Shown one piece after another: positions 9,278 to 17,584 of a DNA stretch of 17,584 bases. Every line of letters starts with the position of its first letter. Position 1 is the first letter of the stretch. The DNA is from Pseudomonadota bacterium. GTDB taxonomy: Bacteria; Pseudomonadota; Alphaproteobacteria; Rhizobiales; Rhizobiaceae. The translations under genes and the position numbers were made by a program. Under the pieces are notes generated by a model. The model did no database searches, was not told where the DNA came from, and saw only the letters and a program-made list of their open reading frames with translations. The stretch spans positions 1 through 17,584 of the forward strand of contig JAEWKX010000020.1 of NCBI GenBank assembly GCA_023393575.1, in the 5' to 3' direction.

Positions 9278-10089
9278 CCGGGATTGCTTCAACCGCGCGA
9301 ATTCATCCGATGGCCATCGTCGAGGATGGTGCCACGCTCGGCGAAAACGTCGTGATCGGCCCGTTTTCCACAGTGGGCAGGGATGTCGTTCTGAAGGACG
9401 ATGTCGAGGTCATTTCCCATGCCGTGGTGTCCGGCAGGACTGAGATCGGCCGGGGCTGCCGTATCCATCCCATGGCGGTGATCGGCGGCGTGTCGCAGAG
9501 CCTTCATGAAGCCGGCGAGGAGTCCACCCTCACGATCGGCGACAAGTGTACCATGCGCGAGGGCGTCACGATCAACATGGGCACTGTCGGCGGCGGTGGA
9601 AAGACCGTGATCGGCAATAACTGCCTCTTCCTGGCCAATTCGCATGTCGCCCATGACTGCATCCTCGGCAACGGCATCGTCATGTCGAACAACGTGATGC
9701 TGGCCGGCCATGTGAAGGTGGACGACTATGCGATCCTTGGTGGCGGCTCCGCGGTTCACCAGTTCGGCCGTATCGGCCGCAACGCCTTCATCGGTGGCCT
9801 TTCCGCGGTGAGTTATGACGTCATTCCCTACGGGATGCTCAACGGCAATCCCGGTATCCTTGCAGGGCTCAACATCGTCGGCATGACACGCGCGGGGATC
9901 GAACGGGCGACGATCCACCGGGTCCGGCGCGCCTTCAAGCAGATCTTCGAGGGCGAAGGCAATATCCGCGGCAATGCCGCGGCGATCCGCGACGAGTATG
10001 CGGACTGCAAGGAAGTGATCGAGATCCTCGACTTCATCGCGGCCGAAAGCGATCGCGCGATCTCCTCTCCCTTCCGTGGCAAAGCCTGA
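9274..10089 (+). CDS. lpxA: UDP-N-acetylglucosamine O-acyltransferase
   Basis: First lipid A enzyme: it places a 3-hydroxyacyl chain from acyl-ACP on the 3-OH of UDP-GlcNAc. The 271-residue protein is a left-handed beta-helix of hexapeptide repeats to about residue 190, then a helical C-terminal domain. The active-site segment NSHVAHDC supplies His124 and His127, matching E. coli His122 and the catalytic His125. HPMAVIGG and GLNIVGM segments are typical. The ATG overlaps the fabZ stop (ATGA), consistent with translational coupling. lpxI begins 4 bp after its stop. The chain-length specificity cannot be told from the sequence by eye. Confidence 0.97.
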   Translation: MTGIASTARIHPMAIVEDGATLGENVVIGPFSTVGRDVVLKDDVEVISHAVVSGRTEIGRGCRIHPMAVIGGVSQSLHEAGEESTLTIGDKCTMREGVTINMGTVGGGGKTVIGNNCLFLANSHVAHDCILGNGIVMSNNVMLAGHVKVDDYAILGGGSAVHQFGRIGRNAFIGGLSAVSYDVIPYGMLNGNPGILAGLNIVGMTRAGIERATIHRVRRAFKQIFEGEGNIRGNAAAIRDEYADCKEVIEILDFIAAESDRAISSPFRGKA

Positions 10090-10093
10090 CGGC

Positions 10094-10975
10094 ATGACCA
10101 CCCCCCCTCCGTCCCGAACCAGGGGGCGGCTCGCGATCGTCGCGGGCTGGGGAACCCTGCCGCTCTACCTGGCCGAAGCCGCGCGTGCTTCAGGCGACGA
10201 TCCGGTCGTCGTCGCTTTGACGAACGAGGCCGATAGGGTATTCGACGGTTTCGAGACCGTGGCGGCGGGCGTTGGCGATCTCGCCGGAATCGAGCGTTTC
10301 ATCCGTCAGAAGGGCGTGGACCGGGTCGTGATGTCGGGCGCCGTGCGGCGGCGACCGGATCTGCGCGATATTCGCCCGACGTTGCGCACGCTGCTACGTG
10401 TTCCATCGGTGGTGCGCACACTGTTGTCCGGTGGTGACGACGCCGTTCTCCAGATGGTGATAAGCCTCTTCGAGGGCATGGGGTGCCGGGTTATCGGGGC
10501 GCACGAGGTGGCTCCGAACCTTTTGGCGCGGACGGGAACCTTGACCTCCATCCGTCCATCGCAGGAGGATGTGCGTGACATCGAGGAGGCGATCAAGGCG
10601 GCGTTTGCGCTGGGCAGGCTTGATGTGGGGCAGGGGGCGGTGAGCGTCGGTGGACGGGTGGTTGCCCTGGAAGGAGCGGAAGGAACCGACCTGATGCTTG
10701 ATCGTGTTGCTGCTCTGCGCCGGGAAGGCCGGATTTCGAGTCGGCGCAAGGGCGTTCTGGTGAAATTGTGCAAACCGCAGCAGGACGTTCGCGCCGATCT
10801 TCCGGCAATCGGCTTGTCGACGATCGCCAATGCGTCCGATGCCGGGCTGGCGGGGATCGCTGTGGAGGCCGGCCGTTCGCTTGTGCTGGATGAACGCGAG
10901 GTTATTGCGGCCGCGGAAGAGGCCGGCTTGTTCCTATGCGGCATCGATACCGCCCTTCCGCGGGGAGGATTGTGA
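10094..10975 (+). CDS. lpxI: UDP-2,3-diacylglucosamine diphosphatase LpxI (DUF1009)
   Basis: Hydrolyses UDP-2,3-diacylglucosamine to lipid X and UMP, the fourth lipid A step. LpxI replaces the unrelated LpxH in most alphaproteobacteria. The 293-residue product shows the N-terminal segment AIVAGWGTLPLYLAEAAR (about 14-31), SGAVRRRPDL near 81-90, EGTDLMLDR near 196-204, and VLVKLCKPQQDVRADLP at 221-237. The acidic residues Asp231 and Asp235 lie in the conserved catalytic region. A GTG at 10076 inside lpxA is also in frame; ATG 10094 is preferred as it gives a usual-length N-terminus, though no strong ribosome site precedes either. Its stop overlaps the lpxB ATG by one base. Confidence 0.95.
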   Translation: MTTPPPSRTRGRLAIVAGWGTLPLYLAEAARASGDDPVVVALTNEADRVFDGFETVAAGVGDLAGIERFIRQKGVDRVVMSGAVRRRPDLRDIRPTLRTLLRVPSVVRTLLSGGDDAVLQMVISLFEGMGCRVIGAHEVAPNLLARTGTLTSIRPSQEDVRDIEEAIKAAFALGRLDVGQGAVSVGGRVVALEGAEGTDLMLDRVAALRREGRISSRRKGVLVKLCKPQQDVRADLPAIGLSTIANASDAGLAGIAVEAGRSLVLDEREVIAAAEEAGLFLCGIDTALPRGGL

Positions 10976-12153
10976 TGACGCAGGCGATGTTGAAGGTCGC
11001 GGTCGTGGCAGGGGAGGTGTCGGGAGACCTTCTCGGCGCCGATCTTGTGGCGGCGCTGAAGGCATCCCGCGCAGGCGGTATAGAACTGGTCGGCGTGGGT
11101 GGAGATGCCCTGCAAGCGCAAGGCCTCCGGTCTCTCTTCGATTTTTCCGAGCTTTCGATCATGGGGCTGACGCAGGTTCTTGCCCGCCTGCCGCACCTGA
11201 TGCTGCGAATCCGGCAGACCTCGGATGCGATCGTTGCGGCGCGGCCTGATGTTCTTGTCATCATCGACAGCCCCGACTTTACCCATCGTGTCGCGAAACG
11301 CGTCCGCGCGGTGCTGCCTGACCTGCCGATCATCGACTATGTCTGCCCAAGCGTCTGGGCCTGGAAGGAATATCGCGCCAAGGCCATGGTCCCCTATGTC
11401 GACCACGTGCTCGCGGTCTTGCCCTTCGAGCCGGCAGCGATGGAGCGCCTGGGCGGGCCGCCGACGACTTTCGTCGGCCACCGGCTGGTGAGCGATCAGG
11501 ACGTGTCGAAGGTCCGGGCGGCCCGCAAGGCGCGGCCGGCCAGGCAGGCAGGCGAAAGCCCGACGATCATGCTGCTTCCCGGTTCCCGTTCTGCGGAAAT
11601 CCGCCATCTGCTTCCCGTCTTCGGCGAAGCGGCGGCGGAGTTCGTGCGACGCAACGGCCCGGCGCGCTTCGTGATGCCGACCGTGCCACGACAGGAGGTG
11701 CTGGTCCGGGAGATCGTCCGGACACTGCCGGTCGTGCCGGAAATCAGTGTCACGCCGGAAGAAAAATGGAATGCCTTCTCGCAAGCGGATGCCGCGCTTG
11801 CTGCCTCGGGGACGGTGCTGCTGGAGCTTGCCTTGTGCGGCGTTCCGGCGGTCTCCGCTTACAAGGCGGACTGGCTGATCACGCTGCTTTCGAAGCGGAT
11901 CAAGATCTGGTCGGCAGCGCTTCCCAATCTGATCGCAGACTACGCGGTGATTCCGGAATACCTCAATGAGGTCGTCCGCCCCGGAAGCCTCAGCCGTTGG
12001 ATGGAGCGGCTCGCCTCGGACACGCTGCAGCGTCGGGCGATGCTGGAGGGCTTCGAGCTCACATGGCAACGCCTGCAGACCGCGGTGCCGCCGGGAGAGG
12101 CGGCGGCCGGCGTCCTCCTCCATGTCCTGGAAAAGAAGAAGCCCGGTCGTTGA
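10975..12153 (+). CDS. lpxB: Lipid-A-disaccharide synthase
   Basis: GT19 glycosyltransferase that joins lipid X to UDP-2,3-diacylglucosamine to form the lipid A disaccharide at the inner face of the inner membrane. The 392-residue protein has AGEVSGD at 12-18 and DSPDF from residue 98, where Asp98 matches the essential E. coli Asp98. SVWAWKEYR, LPGSR and ASGTVLLELAL follow in family order. The frame is open 13 codons further upstream; ATG 10975 is chosen because GGGGAGGA lies just before it and it forms TGATG with the lpxI stop. The stop codon (12151-12153) lies inside the terminator hairpin. lpxK and kdtA, needed later in the pathway, are not in the window. Confidence 0.97.
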   Translation: MTQAMLKVAVVAGEVSGDLLGADLVAALKASRAGGIELVGVGGDALQAQGLRSLFDFSELSIMGLTQVLARLPHLMLRIRQTSDAIVAARPDVLVIIDSPDFTHRVAKRVRAVLPDLPIIDYVCPSVWAWKEYRAKAMVPYVDHVLAVLPFEPAAMERLGGPPTTFVGHRLVSDQDVSKVRAARKARPARQAGESPTIMLLPGSRSAEIRHLLPVFGEAAAEFVRRNGPARFVMPTVPRQEVLVREIVRTLPVVPEISVTPEEKWNAFSQADAALAASGTVLLELALCGVPAVSAYKADWLITLLSKRIKIWSAALPNLIADYAVIPEYLNEVVRPGSLSRWMERLASDTLQRRAMLEGFELTWQRLQTAVPPGEAAAGVLLHVLEKKKPGR

Positions 12154-12163
12154 CCGGGCTTCT
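12137..12163. terminator. Bidirectional terminator shared by lpxB and gltA
   Basis: A perfect 12-bp inverted repeat (12137-12148 with 12152-12163) closes a 3-nt loop GTT. The lpxB TGA stop (12151-12153) lies partly in the loop and partly in the stem. On the - strand the stem is followed by TCTTTTCC, a usable U-rich tract, so it fits best as the gltA terminator 22 nt after that stop. The + side has only a poor T tract. It ends the long tsf-lpxB gene run and sits between convergent genes. Confidence 0.8.
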
Positions 12164-12184
12164 GGCATTTCAGCGTTTTGCGGC

Positions 12185-13474
<1,290 letters not shown>

Positions 13475-13483
13475 GCTGATCCT

Positions 13484-13519
13484 CCAACCTGTTGGCGGCG
13501 TGGCGTCCCGAAACGCCAC
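13484..13519 (-). promoter_or_regulatory. Tandem hairpins in the gltA leader
   Basis: On the - strand, GTGGCGT (13519-13513) pairs with ACGCCAC (13506-13500) around a 6-nt TTCGGG loop. CCAAC (13495-13491) pairs with GTTGG (13488-13484) around a 2-nt AG loop. The second stem contains the first GG of the gltA Shine-Dalgarno GGAGG (13485-13481). Folding could limit ribosome access; a 2-nt loop is tight and would lose the inner pair. Pairing is seen, regulation is inferred. Confidence 0.4.
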
Positions 13520-13540
13520 AAGAATTAAGCGTAGTGTGTT

Positions 13541-13568
13541 GCTATATGATCCGAAGCTCGCTGCCAAG
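13541..13568 (-). promoter_or_regulatory. Candidate gltA promoter
   Basis: On the - strand CTTGGC (13568-13563) and TATAGC (13546-13541) are 16 bp apart, close to a sigma-70 type pattern. Transcription would start near 13534, giving a leader of about 60 nt that contains the two hairpins. Based on hexamer match only. Confidence 0.45.
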
Positions 13569-13595
13569 CACTGCTGATGTCTAATTGTGCAGTGC
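13568..13595. repeat. Inverted repeat next to the gltA promoter
   Basis: A perfect 7-bp inverted repeat, GCACTGC (13568-13574) and GCAGTGC (13589-13595), is separated by 14 bp. Half-site centres are 21 bp apart, two turns of DNA. It abuts the candidate gltA -35 box. The rest of the 271-bp gltA-comEC spacer (13596-13745) shows no gene and no convincing promoter for comEC. An operator role is inferred from geometry. Confidence 0.4.
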
Positions 13596-13745
13596 CGAAA
13601 TCACTTCTGCCCGGAGGTTTGGTTTGCGGTTAAAATTCAGTCATGAAGCCCGGAACGACGGAGAATCTGAATAGGCTCGACACAGGTTCGGGTTGCATTT
13701 CGACCGCCACGGTTGCATGGTTCCGGCATGGCTTGGTGGACGCGG

Positions 13746-16262
13746 ATGTCGCAGGAGGGGGCAGTTCGTGAACGATCCGGACCGGGTGATCTTGCCTCAC
13801 TCGGTGCGTCCGGGCTCGTCTCTTCCTCCACTGCAGATCATCTGTCTACCGGCCGTCATCTCCACAACGGTCTGAGGTTGTCGAACAGGCGCCGAAGGCT
13901 TGGCTCCGGGTGGTCTTTCGAACATTCCGCAGCGAAGTTGCGGGGGGCGCTGGACGAGGAGATTTCCCACGGCCACGCCTTCCTGTTCGTTCCGGTGCTG
14001 ATGGGCAGTGGTGCCGTATTCTGGTTTGAACTGCCCCGTGATCCCCCGGCACTTCTGGTAGCCGCCCTTCTTCCGCCGTCTTTGCTAGCGCTCCTCGTTC
14101 CGCCATCGTCCAGCCGGGTGCGGAGCTTGCTTCTTGCGTTCAGCCTTCTTGTCGTCGGTGCAGCCGCCGCGGAATTCGAGACGTGGCGACGTGGGACGGT
14201 GATCCTCGACTCTCCCGTTACAACCAGTATCGTGGGGGAAGTTCATCGGCGCGAACCGACTGGGGAGGGACGGTGGCGCTATTTCATCCGGATCGCGGCA
14301 ACGGAACGGCCGATCCTCAAGCGACCCCCGGAGGATGTGGTCCTCCTTGCACGCTCGAAGCATCGGCCGTTCGAGGCCGGAGACGTGCTGCGGGGTCGAG
14401 CGCGTCTCTCACCGCCATCCGGTCCGGCCCTTCCGGGTCTGAACGACTTCGCCTTCGGATCCTACTACGACGGCATAGGAGCGGTCGGCTTCTTCTATGG
14501 AGCGCCTCAGCTAGCAGGGGCACGGCAATCCGACGAGCGTGGTTGGAACGAGAGGCTCGAGCAACGGATATTCGAGCTGCGCGGAGCGATCGCCGACCGT
14601 ATCCGTGCGACCGTCGCCGGCGATGCCGGCGCCTTCGCCGCGGCTATCGTCACCGATGAGAGACGGGCAATCTCCGAGGAAACGACGGAAGCGCTGCGCG
14701 TCTCTGGCCTGGCTCACATCGTCGCCATTTCAGGCCTCAACATGGCGCTTGCCGCGGGCATATTCTTCGTCGGACTGCGTAGCTGCCTCGGGCTCTTCAC
14801 CGGCTTCGCGCAGGCCTGGCCCATCAAGAAGATAGCCGCGATCGGCGCGCTCCTGATGGCGACGGCCTATTACCTGATCTCGGGATTCGCGGTCTCCGCC
14901 GAGCGCCCCTATCTGATGATGGCCGTGATGCTGATCGCGGTCCTCGCGGATCGCGCGGCCATCAGCCTGCGGAATGTGGCAATCTCCGCAATCGTCATTC
15001 TGATGGTATCGCCGTCGGAGGTCATGGGCCCAAGTTTCCAGATGTCGTTCGCAGCGACGGCGGCGCTGGTCGCCGGCTATGCGTTCTGGAGCAGGCGGCA
15101 GGCGCATCGCGAATTCGAACCCTCTCCGATCCGATATGGCCGGTTGGCGCCATTTCTATCGATCTGGCATCTGATGGCCGGCATCTTTGCGACGTCGCTG
15201 ATCGGGGGGCTTTCGACCGCGATCTATTCGATGGATCACTTTCACCGGCTATCCGGTTACGGCCTGGTCGCCAACCTGGCGGTGATGCCGATCATCTCCT
15301 TTCTGGTCATGCCCGCGGGGCTTGCAGGTATGCTGCTCATGCCGTTCGGGCTGGATGCACCTTTCCTGAAACTGATGGGAGTTGGGCTGGAGGCGGTCAT
15401 TCATGTGGCGAAGATGGTATCGTCCTGGGGAGGAGATATCGGCGCCGGTCGTCAACATCCCTGGTTCCTTCCGGTCGCCTCCGCAGGATTCCTGTTGCTG
15501 ACCATCCTCCGTACCAGGTTGAGGCTCGCGGGCGTTCCGTTGATCGCCGCAGCCTTTCTGCTCTCCTGGCAGGCGCACCGCCCAGCGCTTCCGGACATTC
15601 TTGTCGCGGAAGACGGCGGCCTGGTTGCAATCCTGCAGTCATCGCCTGCCACGAATCGTGCCCGCCCGCCCGATTTCGTCTTCGACCAGTGGCGGCGGGC
15701 GCTGTTGCTCGCCGATCCGCGCAAGCCGGTCGTATTGCCGGACGGAGTTATCGCCCCGGATGGGGTTGGAGAGGGAGCCCCGAACGGGAATGGAGAGGGG
15801 ACGGACCGCGGCGCGTTTGGTGACGAGCAACTGCATCGCCACCGCGTGGCGATGCGGCAAGCTTTCGCTGCGGCAAGTGCGGATCCTGGCCAATTCCAGT
15901 GCCGGCCGAAGGCCTGGTGCGTGGCGGCGACCGACGAGGGAGTGGCCATCGCCGTGATCGAGGATGGCCGCCTTGCCGGAATCGCGTGCGATCTGGCGAC
16001 GCTGGTTGTCGCGCCTCGCGCCCGCTTCGACGAATGTCTTTCCGATGCAAGGCTGATAAACGGCGCCACCTTGAGAAGGACAGGCTCCCTGGAGATCCGT
16101 CTCAACGGTAGCCGGGACAGCGGGCGATGGACCATCATCACCGCCGTGGCCGGCATCGACCGCCCCTGGTCCAGGCATCGTTCATTCGACTGGAGGACGG
16201 GCGAGTTCGAATCGTCGCTTCCCGGCCCTCTGGCTGACCTGATCAGTGATACCGGCGAATGA
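13746..16262 (+). CDS. comEC: ComEC/Rec2-family DNA-uptake membrane protein
   Basis: Polytopic inner membrane protein of the family that moves single-stranded DNA into the cytoplasm during transformation. About 838 residues. After a poorly conserved N-terminal tail come hydrophobic spans near 78-94 and 101-143. A DUF4131-like soluble segment runs to about 260, and the competence core carries [13 protein letters not shown] at 321-333 plus many spans to about residue 610. The usual His in the GLHM position is Asn332. The C-terminal domain from about 615 is in the place of the beta-lactamase-like nuclease but has no HxHxDH metal motif. The start is uncertain: TTG 13713, ATG 13728 and ATG 13746 are in frame; GGTGGA 5 nt before 13746 favours it. 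The 3' end overlaps lexA by 20 bp. No other competence gene is nearby. Confidence 0.88.
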   Translation: MSQEGAVRERSGPGDLASLGASGLVSSSTADHLSTGRHLHNGLRLSNRRRRLGSGWSFEHSAAKLRGALDEEISHGHAFLFVPVLMGSGAVFWFELPRDPPALLVAALLPPSLLALLVPPSSSRVRSLLLAFSLLVVGAAAAEFETWRRGTVILDSPVTTSIVGEVHRREPTGEGRWRYFIRIAATERPILKRPPEDVVLLARSKHRPFEAGDVLRGRARLSPPSGPALPGLNDFAFGSYYDGIGAVGFFYGAPQLAGARQSDERGWNERLEQRIFELRGAIADRIRATVAGDAGAFAAAIVTDERRAISEETTEALRVSGLAHIVAISGLNMALAAGIFFVGLRSCLGLFTGFAQAWPIKKIAAIGALLMATAYYLISGFAVSAERPYLMMAVMLIAVLADRAAISLRNVAISAIVILMVSPSEVMGPSFQMSFAATAALVAGYAFWSRRQAHREFEPSPIRYGRLAPFLSIWHLMAGIFATSLIGGLSTAIYSMDHFHRLSGYGLVANLAVMPIISFLVMPAGLAGMLLMPFGLDAPFLKLMGVGLEAVIHVAKMVSSWGGDIGAGRQHPWFLPVASAGFLLLTILRTRLRLAGVPLIAAAFLLSWQAHRPALPDILVAEDGGLVAILQSSPATNRARPPDFVFDQWRRALLLADPRKPVVLPDGVIAPDGVGEGAPNGNGEGTDRGAFGDEQLHRHRVAMRQAFAAASADPGQFQCRPKAWCVAATDEGVAIAVIEDGRLAGIACDLATLVVAPRARFDECLSDARLINGATLRRTGSLEIRLNGSRDSGRWTIITAVAGIDRPWSRHRSFDWRTGEFESSLPGPLADLISDTGE

Positions 16263-16959
16263 GGCCGACGAGCTTGCCCTGCACTTTCACGCGGTCCGCA
16301 GGCAGGATACGGGTCTCGTAGGCGGGATTGGCGGCCTCCAGGGCGATGGAGGCGCCGCGGCGGCGGAAGCGCTTGAGCGTCGCTTCCTCGTCGTCGACGA
16401 GCGCCACGACGATATCGCCCGGACTGGCGGTCTGGCCATTGCGGATGATGACCGTGTCACCGTCGAGGATGCCGGCCTCGATCATCGAGTCGCCCTTGAC
16501 CTCCAAGGCGTAGTGCTCCCCCGTGCCGAGCATTTCCGCCGGAACGGCGATGTCATGCGTGTTGTTCTGGATCGCGGAGATGGGCACGCCGGCTGCGATG
16601 CGCCCCATGACGGGAACGGTGGTGCTCGAGGTTTCGTCGTTCGCCGCCTTGGCCGGAGCAGTTGGTGCCTGCTTCTGCTTGCCGAGGCTGCCTTCGATGA
16701 CGCTCGGCGAGAATCCGCGGCGCGGTTGAAGACTGCTGCTATAGGCCTCCGGCAGCTTGATGACCTCCAGGGCCCGCGCCCGGTTCGGCAGACGGCGGAT
16801 GAAGCCGCGCTCCTCGAGCGCCGTGATCAGCCGATGGATTCCCGATTTGGAGGCGAGGTCGAGTGCATCTTTCATCTCGTCGAACGAAGGCGGCACGCCG
16901 GATTCCTTCATCCGTTCGTGAATGAAGAGAAGCAGTTCCTGCTGTTTGCGCGTGAGCAT
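16243..16959 (-). CDS. lexA: LexA repressor (SOS regulator)
   Basis: Represses DNA damage genes and cleaves itself when RecA is activated. The 238-residue protein has an N-terminal winged-helix DNA-binding domain ([10 protein letters not shown] to about residue 70) and a linker to about 115. The S24 peptidase domain follows. The cleavage site is Ala123-Gly124 (RIAAGVPI), the nucleophile Ser158 (KGDSMI) and the general base Lys196 (EATLKRF). A longer frame runs 41 codons upstream; ATG 16959 is chosen because MLTRKQQ is the family start and AAGGAA lies just before it. Its promoter contains a LexA box in the -35/-10 spacer, so it is autoregulated. It converges with comEC (20-bp overlap) and diverges from kdsA. 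Confidence 0.98.
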   Translation of the reverse strand: MLTRKQQELLLFIHERMKESGVPPSFDEMKDALDLASKSGIHRLITALEERGFIRRLPNRARALEVIKLPEAYSSSLQPRRGFSPSVIEGSLGKQKQAPTAPAKAANDETSSTTVPVMGRIAAGVPISAIQNNTHDIAVPAEMLGTGEHYALEVKGDSMIEAGILDGDTVIIRNGQTASPGDIVVALVDDEEATLKRFRRRGASIALEAANPAYETRILPADRVKVQGKLVGLIRRYH

Positions 16960-16995
16960 CCGTGTTCCTTCGAAATGAAACAAATCCGGAACGAA

Positions 16996-17024
16996 ATGTA
17001 TCTGTTCCGCATGTGTTCTGCAAG
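16996..17024 (-). promoter_or_regulatory. lexA promoter
   Basis: On the - strand CTTGCA (17024-17019) and ATACAT (17001-16996) are 17 bp apart, a good rhizobial-type housekeeping promoter. It lies about 37 bp from the lexA ATG. The LexA box occupies the spacer. Confidence 0.6.
17004..17018. promoter_or_regulatory. LexA box (SOS operator)
   Basis: GTTC (17004-17007), seven bases, then GTTC (17015-17018), the direct-repeat LexA site of alphaproteobacteria (GTTC-N7-GTTC). It falls exactly between the -35 and -10 of the lexA promoter, so bound LexA would block polymerase. I found no second copy when scanning the window by eye. Confidence 0.88.
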
Positions 17025-17046
17025 CGGAAAGTTCCCGCCCGCTTGC
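17020..17046. repeat. Inverted repeat in the lexA-kdsA spacer
   Basis: A perfect 8-bp inverted repeat, GCAAGCGG (17020-17027) and CCGCTTGC (17039-17046), is separated by 11 bp. It overlaps five bases of the lexA -35 box and starts two bases after the LexA box. It could be an operator or a hairpin in a kdsA leader. The remainder of the 202-bp spacer holds no gene; I see no clear kdsA promoter. Confidence 0.45.
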
Positions 17047-17161
17047 GGCCTCGGGACCATCCCGCCGTGACAGAGCCGGCACTTGCTGCTAATGACGTCG
17101 CGTCCGCCCGGACGAGGGCCCGTGTGGCGGAACAGGATGAGTGCCCTCCGGGAGTGCTGCG

Positions 17162-17584
17162 ATGGACGTGAAGCCCAATTCTGAGGTCCTTGTCGGAGAG
17201 GGCGATGGCCGCGTGCTGTTCTCGCAGAGGTCGCGGTTCTCGTTGATCGCCGGGCCTTGCCAGATGGAAAGCCGCGACCATGCCTTCATGGTCGCAGGGG
17301 CGCTGAAGGAGCTCTGCACCGATCTCGGCATCGGCCTCGTCTACAAGTCCTCCTTCGACAAGGCCAACCGCACTTCGCTCGCCGGCAGGCGCGGAATCGG
17401 TCTGGAAAAGGCCATGGAAATCTTTGCCGATCTCAAGAGGGAATTTGGTTTCCCGGTGCTGACGGACATTCACACCGAGGAGCAATGCGGGCTCGTGGCG
17501 CCGGTCGTGGATATCCTCCAGATTCCGGCCTTCCTGTGCCGCCAGACCGACCTCCTGATCGCAGCTGCCAGGACCGGGCGTGTC
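17162..17584 (+). CDS. kdsA: 3-deoxy-8-phosphooctulonate (KDO-8-P) synthase, 3' end outside window
   Basis: Condenses phosphoenolpyruvate with arabinose 5-phosphate to KDO-8-phosphate, precursor of the inner-core sugar joined to lipid A. The first 141 residues are present; the full protein would be about 280. Family motifs are [11 protein letters not shown] (28-38), [12 protein letters not shown] (61-72), LTDIHTEEQ (100-108) and [14 protein letters not shown] (119-132). Cys33 stands where E. coli has Asn26, marking the metal-dependent class. ATG 17162 has GGAG (17151-17154) 7 nt upstream. A GTG at 17141 is the only upstream in-frame alternative, as TGA lies just before it. It is divergent from lexA. 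The gene is cut only by the window edge. Confidence 0.95.
   Translation, partial: MDVKPNSEVLVGEGDGRVLFSQRSRFSLIAGPCQMESRDHAFMVAGALKELCTDLGIGLVYKSSFDKANRTSLAGRRGIGLEKAMEIFADLKREFGFPVLTDIHTEEQCGLVAPVVDILQIPAFLCRQTDLLIAAARTGRV

Noticed and set aside
13691..13718. Direct repeat GGTTGCAT (13691-13698 and 13711-13718) before comEC
   Set aside because: Only 8 bases, and the second copy is at the coding start region; chance is sufficient.
16988..17008. GGAAC-N11-GTTCC palindrome next to the LexA box
   Set aside because: Spacing does not match the known alphaproteobacterial LexA site, and GTTC is already part of the direct-repeat box.
17101..17148. Small stems before kdsA (CGTCC/GGACG at 17101-17114 and GAGGGC/GCCCTC at 17114-17148)
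   Set aside because: Short, GC-only pairings of 5-6 bp are common at this base composition; no T tract or conserved RNA pattern recognised.

Overview
The window is a GC-rich, gene-dense stretch of an alphaproteobacterial chromosome, most likely from the Rhizobiaceae or a close relative. Three things point there. The gene order tsf-pyrH-frr-uppS-cdsA-rseP-bamA-lpxD-fabZ-lpxA-lpxI-lpxB-gltA is the familiar rhizobial one. LpxI is used instead of LpxH. A direct-repeat LexA box (GTTC-N7-GTTC), the alphaproteobacterial type, lies upstream of lexA. The assignment to family is inference; I could not run any search.

Layout. Positions 23-12153 hold twelve genes, all on the + strand. First come tsf (EF-Ts), pyrH (UMP kinase) and frr (ribosome recycling factor). 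Next are the membrane and envelope precursor genes uppS (undecaprenyl-PP synthase) and cdsA (CDP-diglyceride synthase), then the site-2 protease rseP. After a 187-bp gap follow bamA (outer membrane assembly) and the tightly packed lipid A genes lpxD, fabZ, lpxA, lpxI and lpxB. The lpx genes overlap or nearly touch, which suggests translational coupling. The operon ends in a 12-bp-stem hairpin that contains the lpxB stop codon. The hairpin faces gltA (citrate synthase, - strand), so it probably serves both directions. A 271-bp spacer with a candidate gltA promoter and several inverted repeats separates gltA from comEC (+ strand, DNA-uptake channel family). The 3' end of comEC overlaps the 3' end of lexA (- strand) by 20 bp. 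A 202-bp divergent spacer with the lexA promoter, a LexA box and a perfect inverted repeat precedes kdsA (+ strand, KDO-8-phosphate synthase), which runs off the window end.

How the genes work together. PyrH, CdsA and UppS feed nucleotide, phospholipid and cell-wall/O-antigen lipid carrier pools. FabZ, LpxA, LpxD, LpxI and LpxB cover several steps from 3-hydroxyacyl-ACP to lipid A disaccharide. KdsA makes the KDO sugar precursor that is later attached to lipid A. BamA inserts the outer membrane proteins. Tsf and Frr support translation. The window is therefore a growth-linked envelope biogenesis cluster followed by single housekeeping genes.

I see no mobile element, CRISPR array, tRNA, rRNA or defence island, and no convincing undescribed multi-gene system. 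The less ordinary signals are regulatory: structured spacers around gltA and lexA/kdsA, a two-codon ORF overlapping the lpxD start, and the shared terminator. There is also an unusual neighbour pair (lexA/kdsA), and comEC and KdsA carry informative active-site differences.
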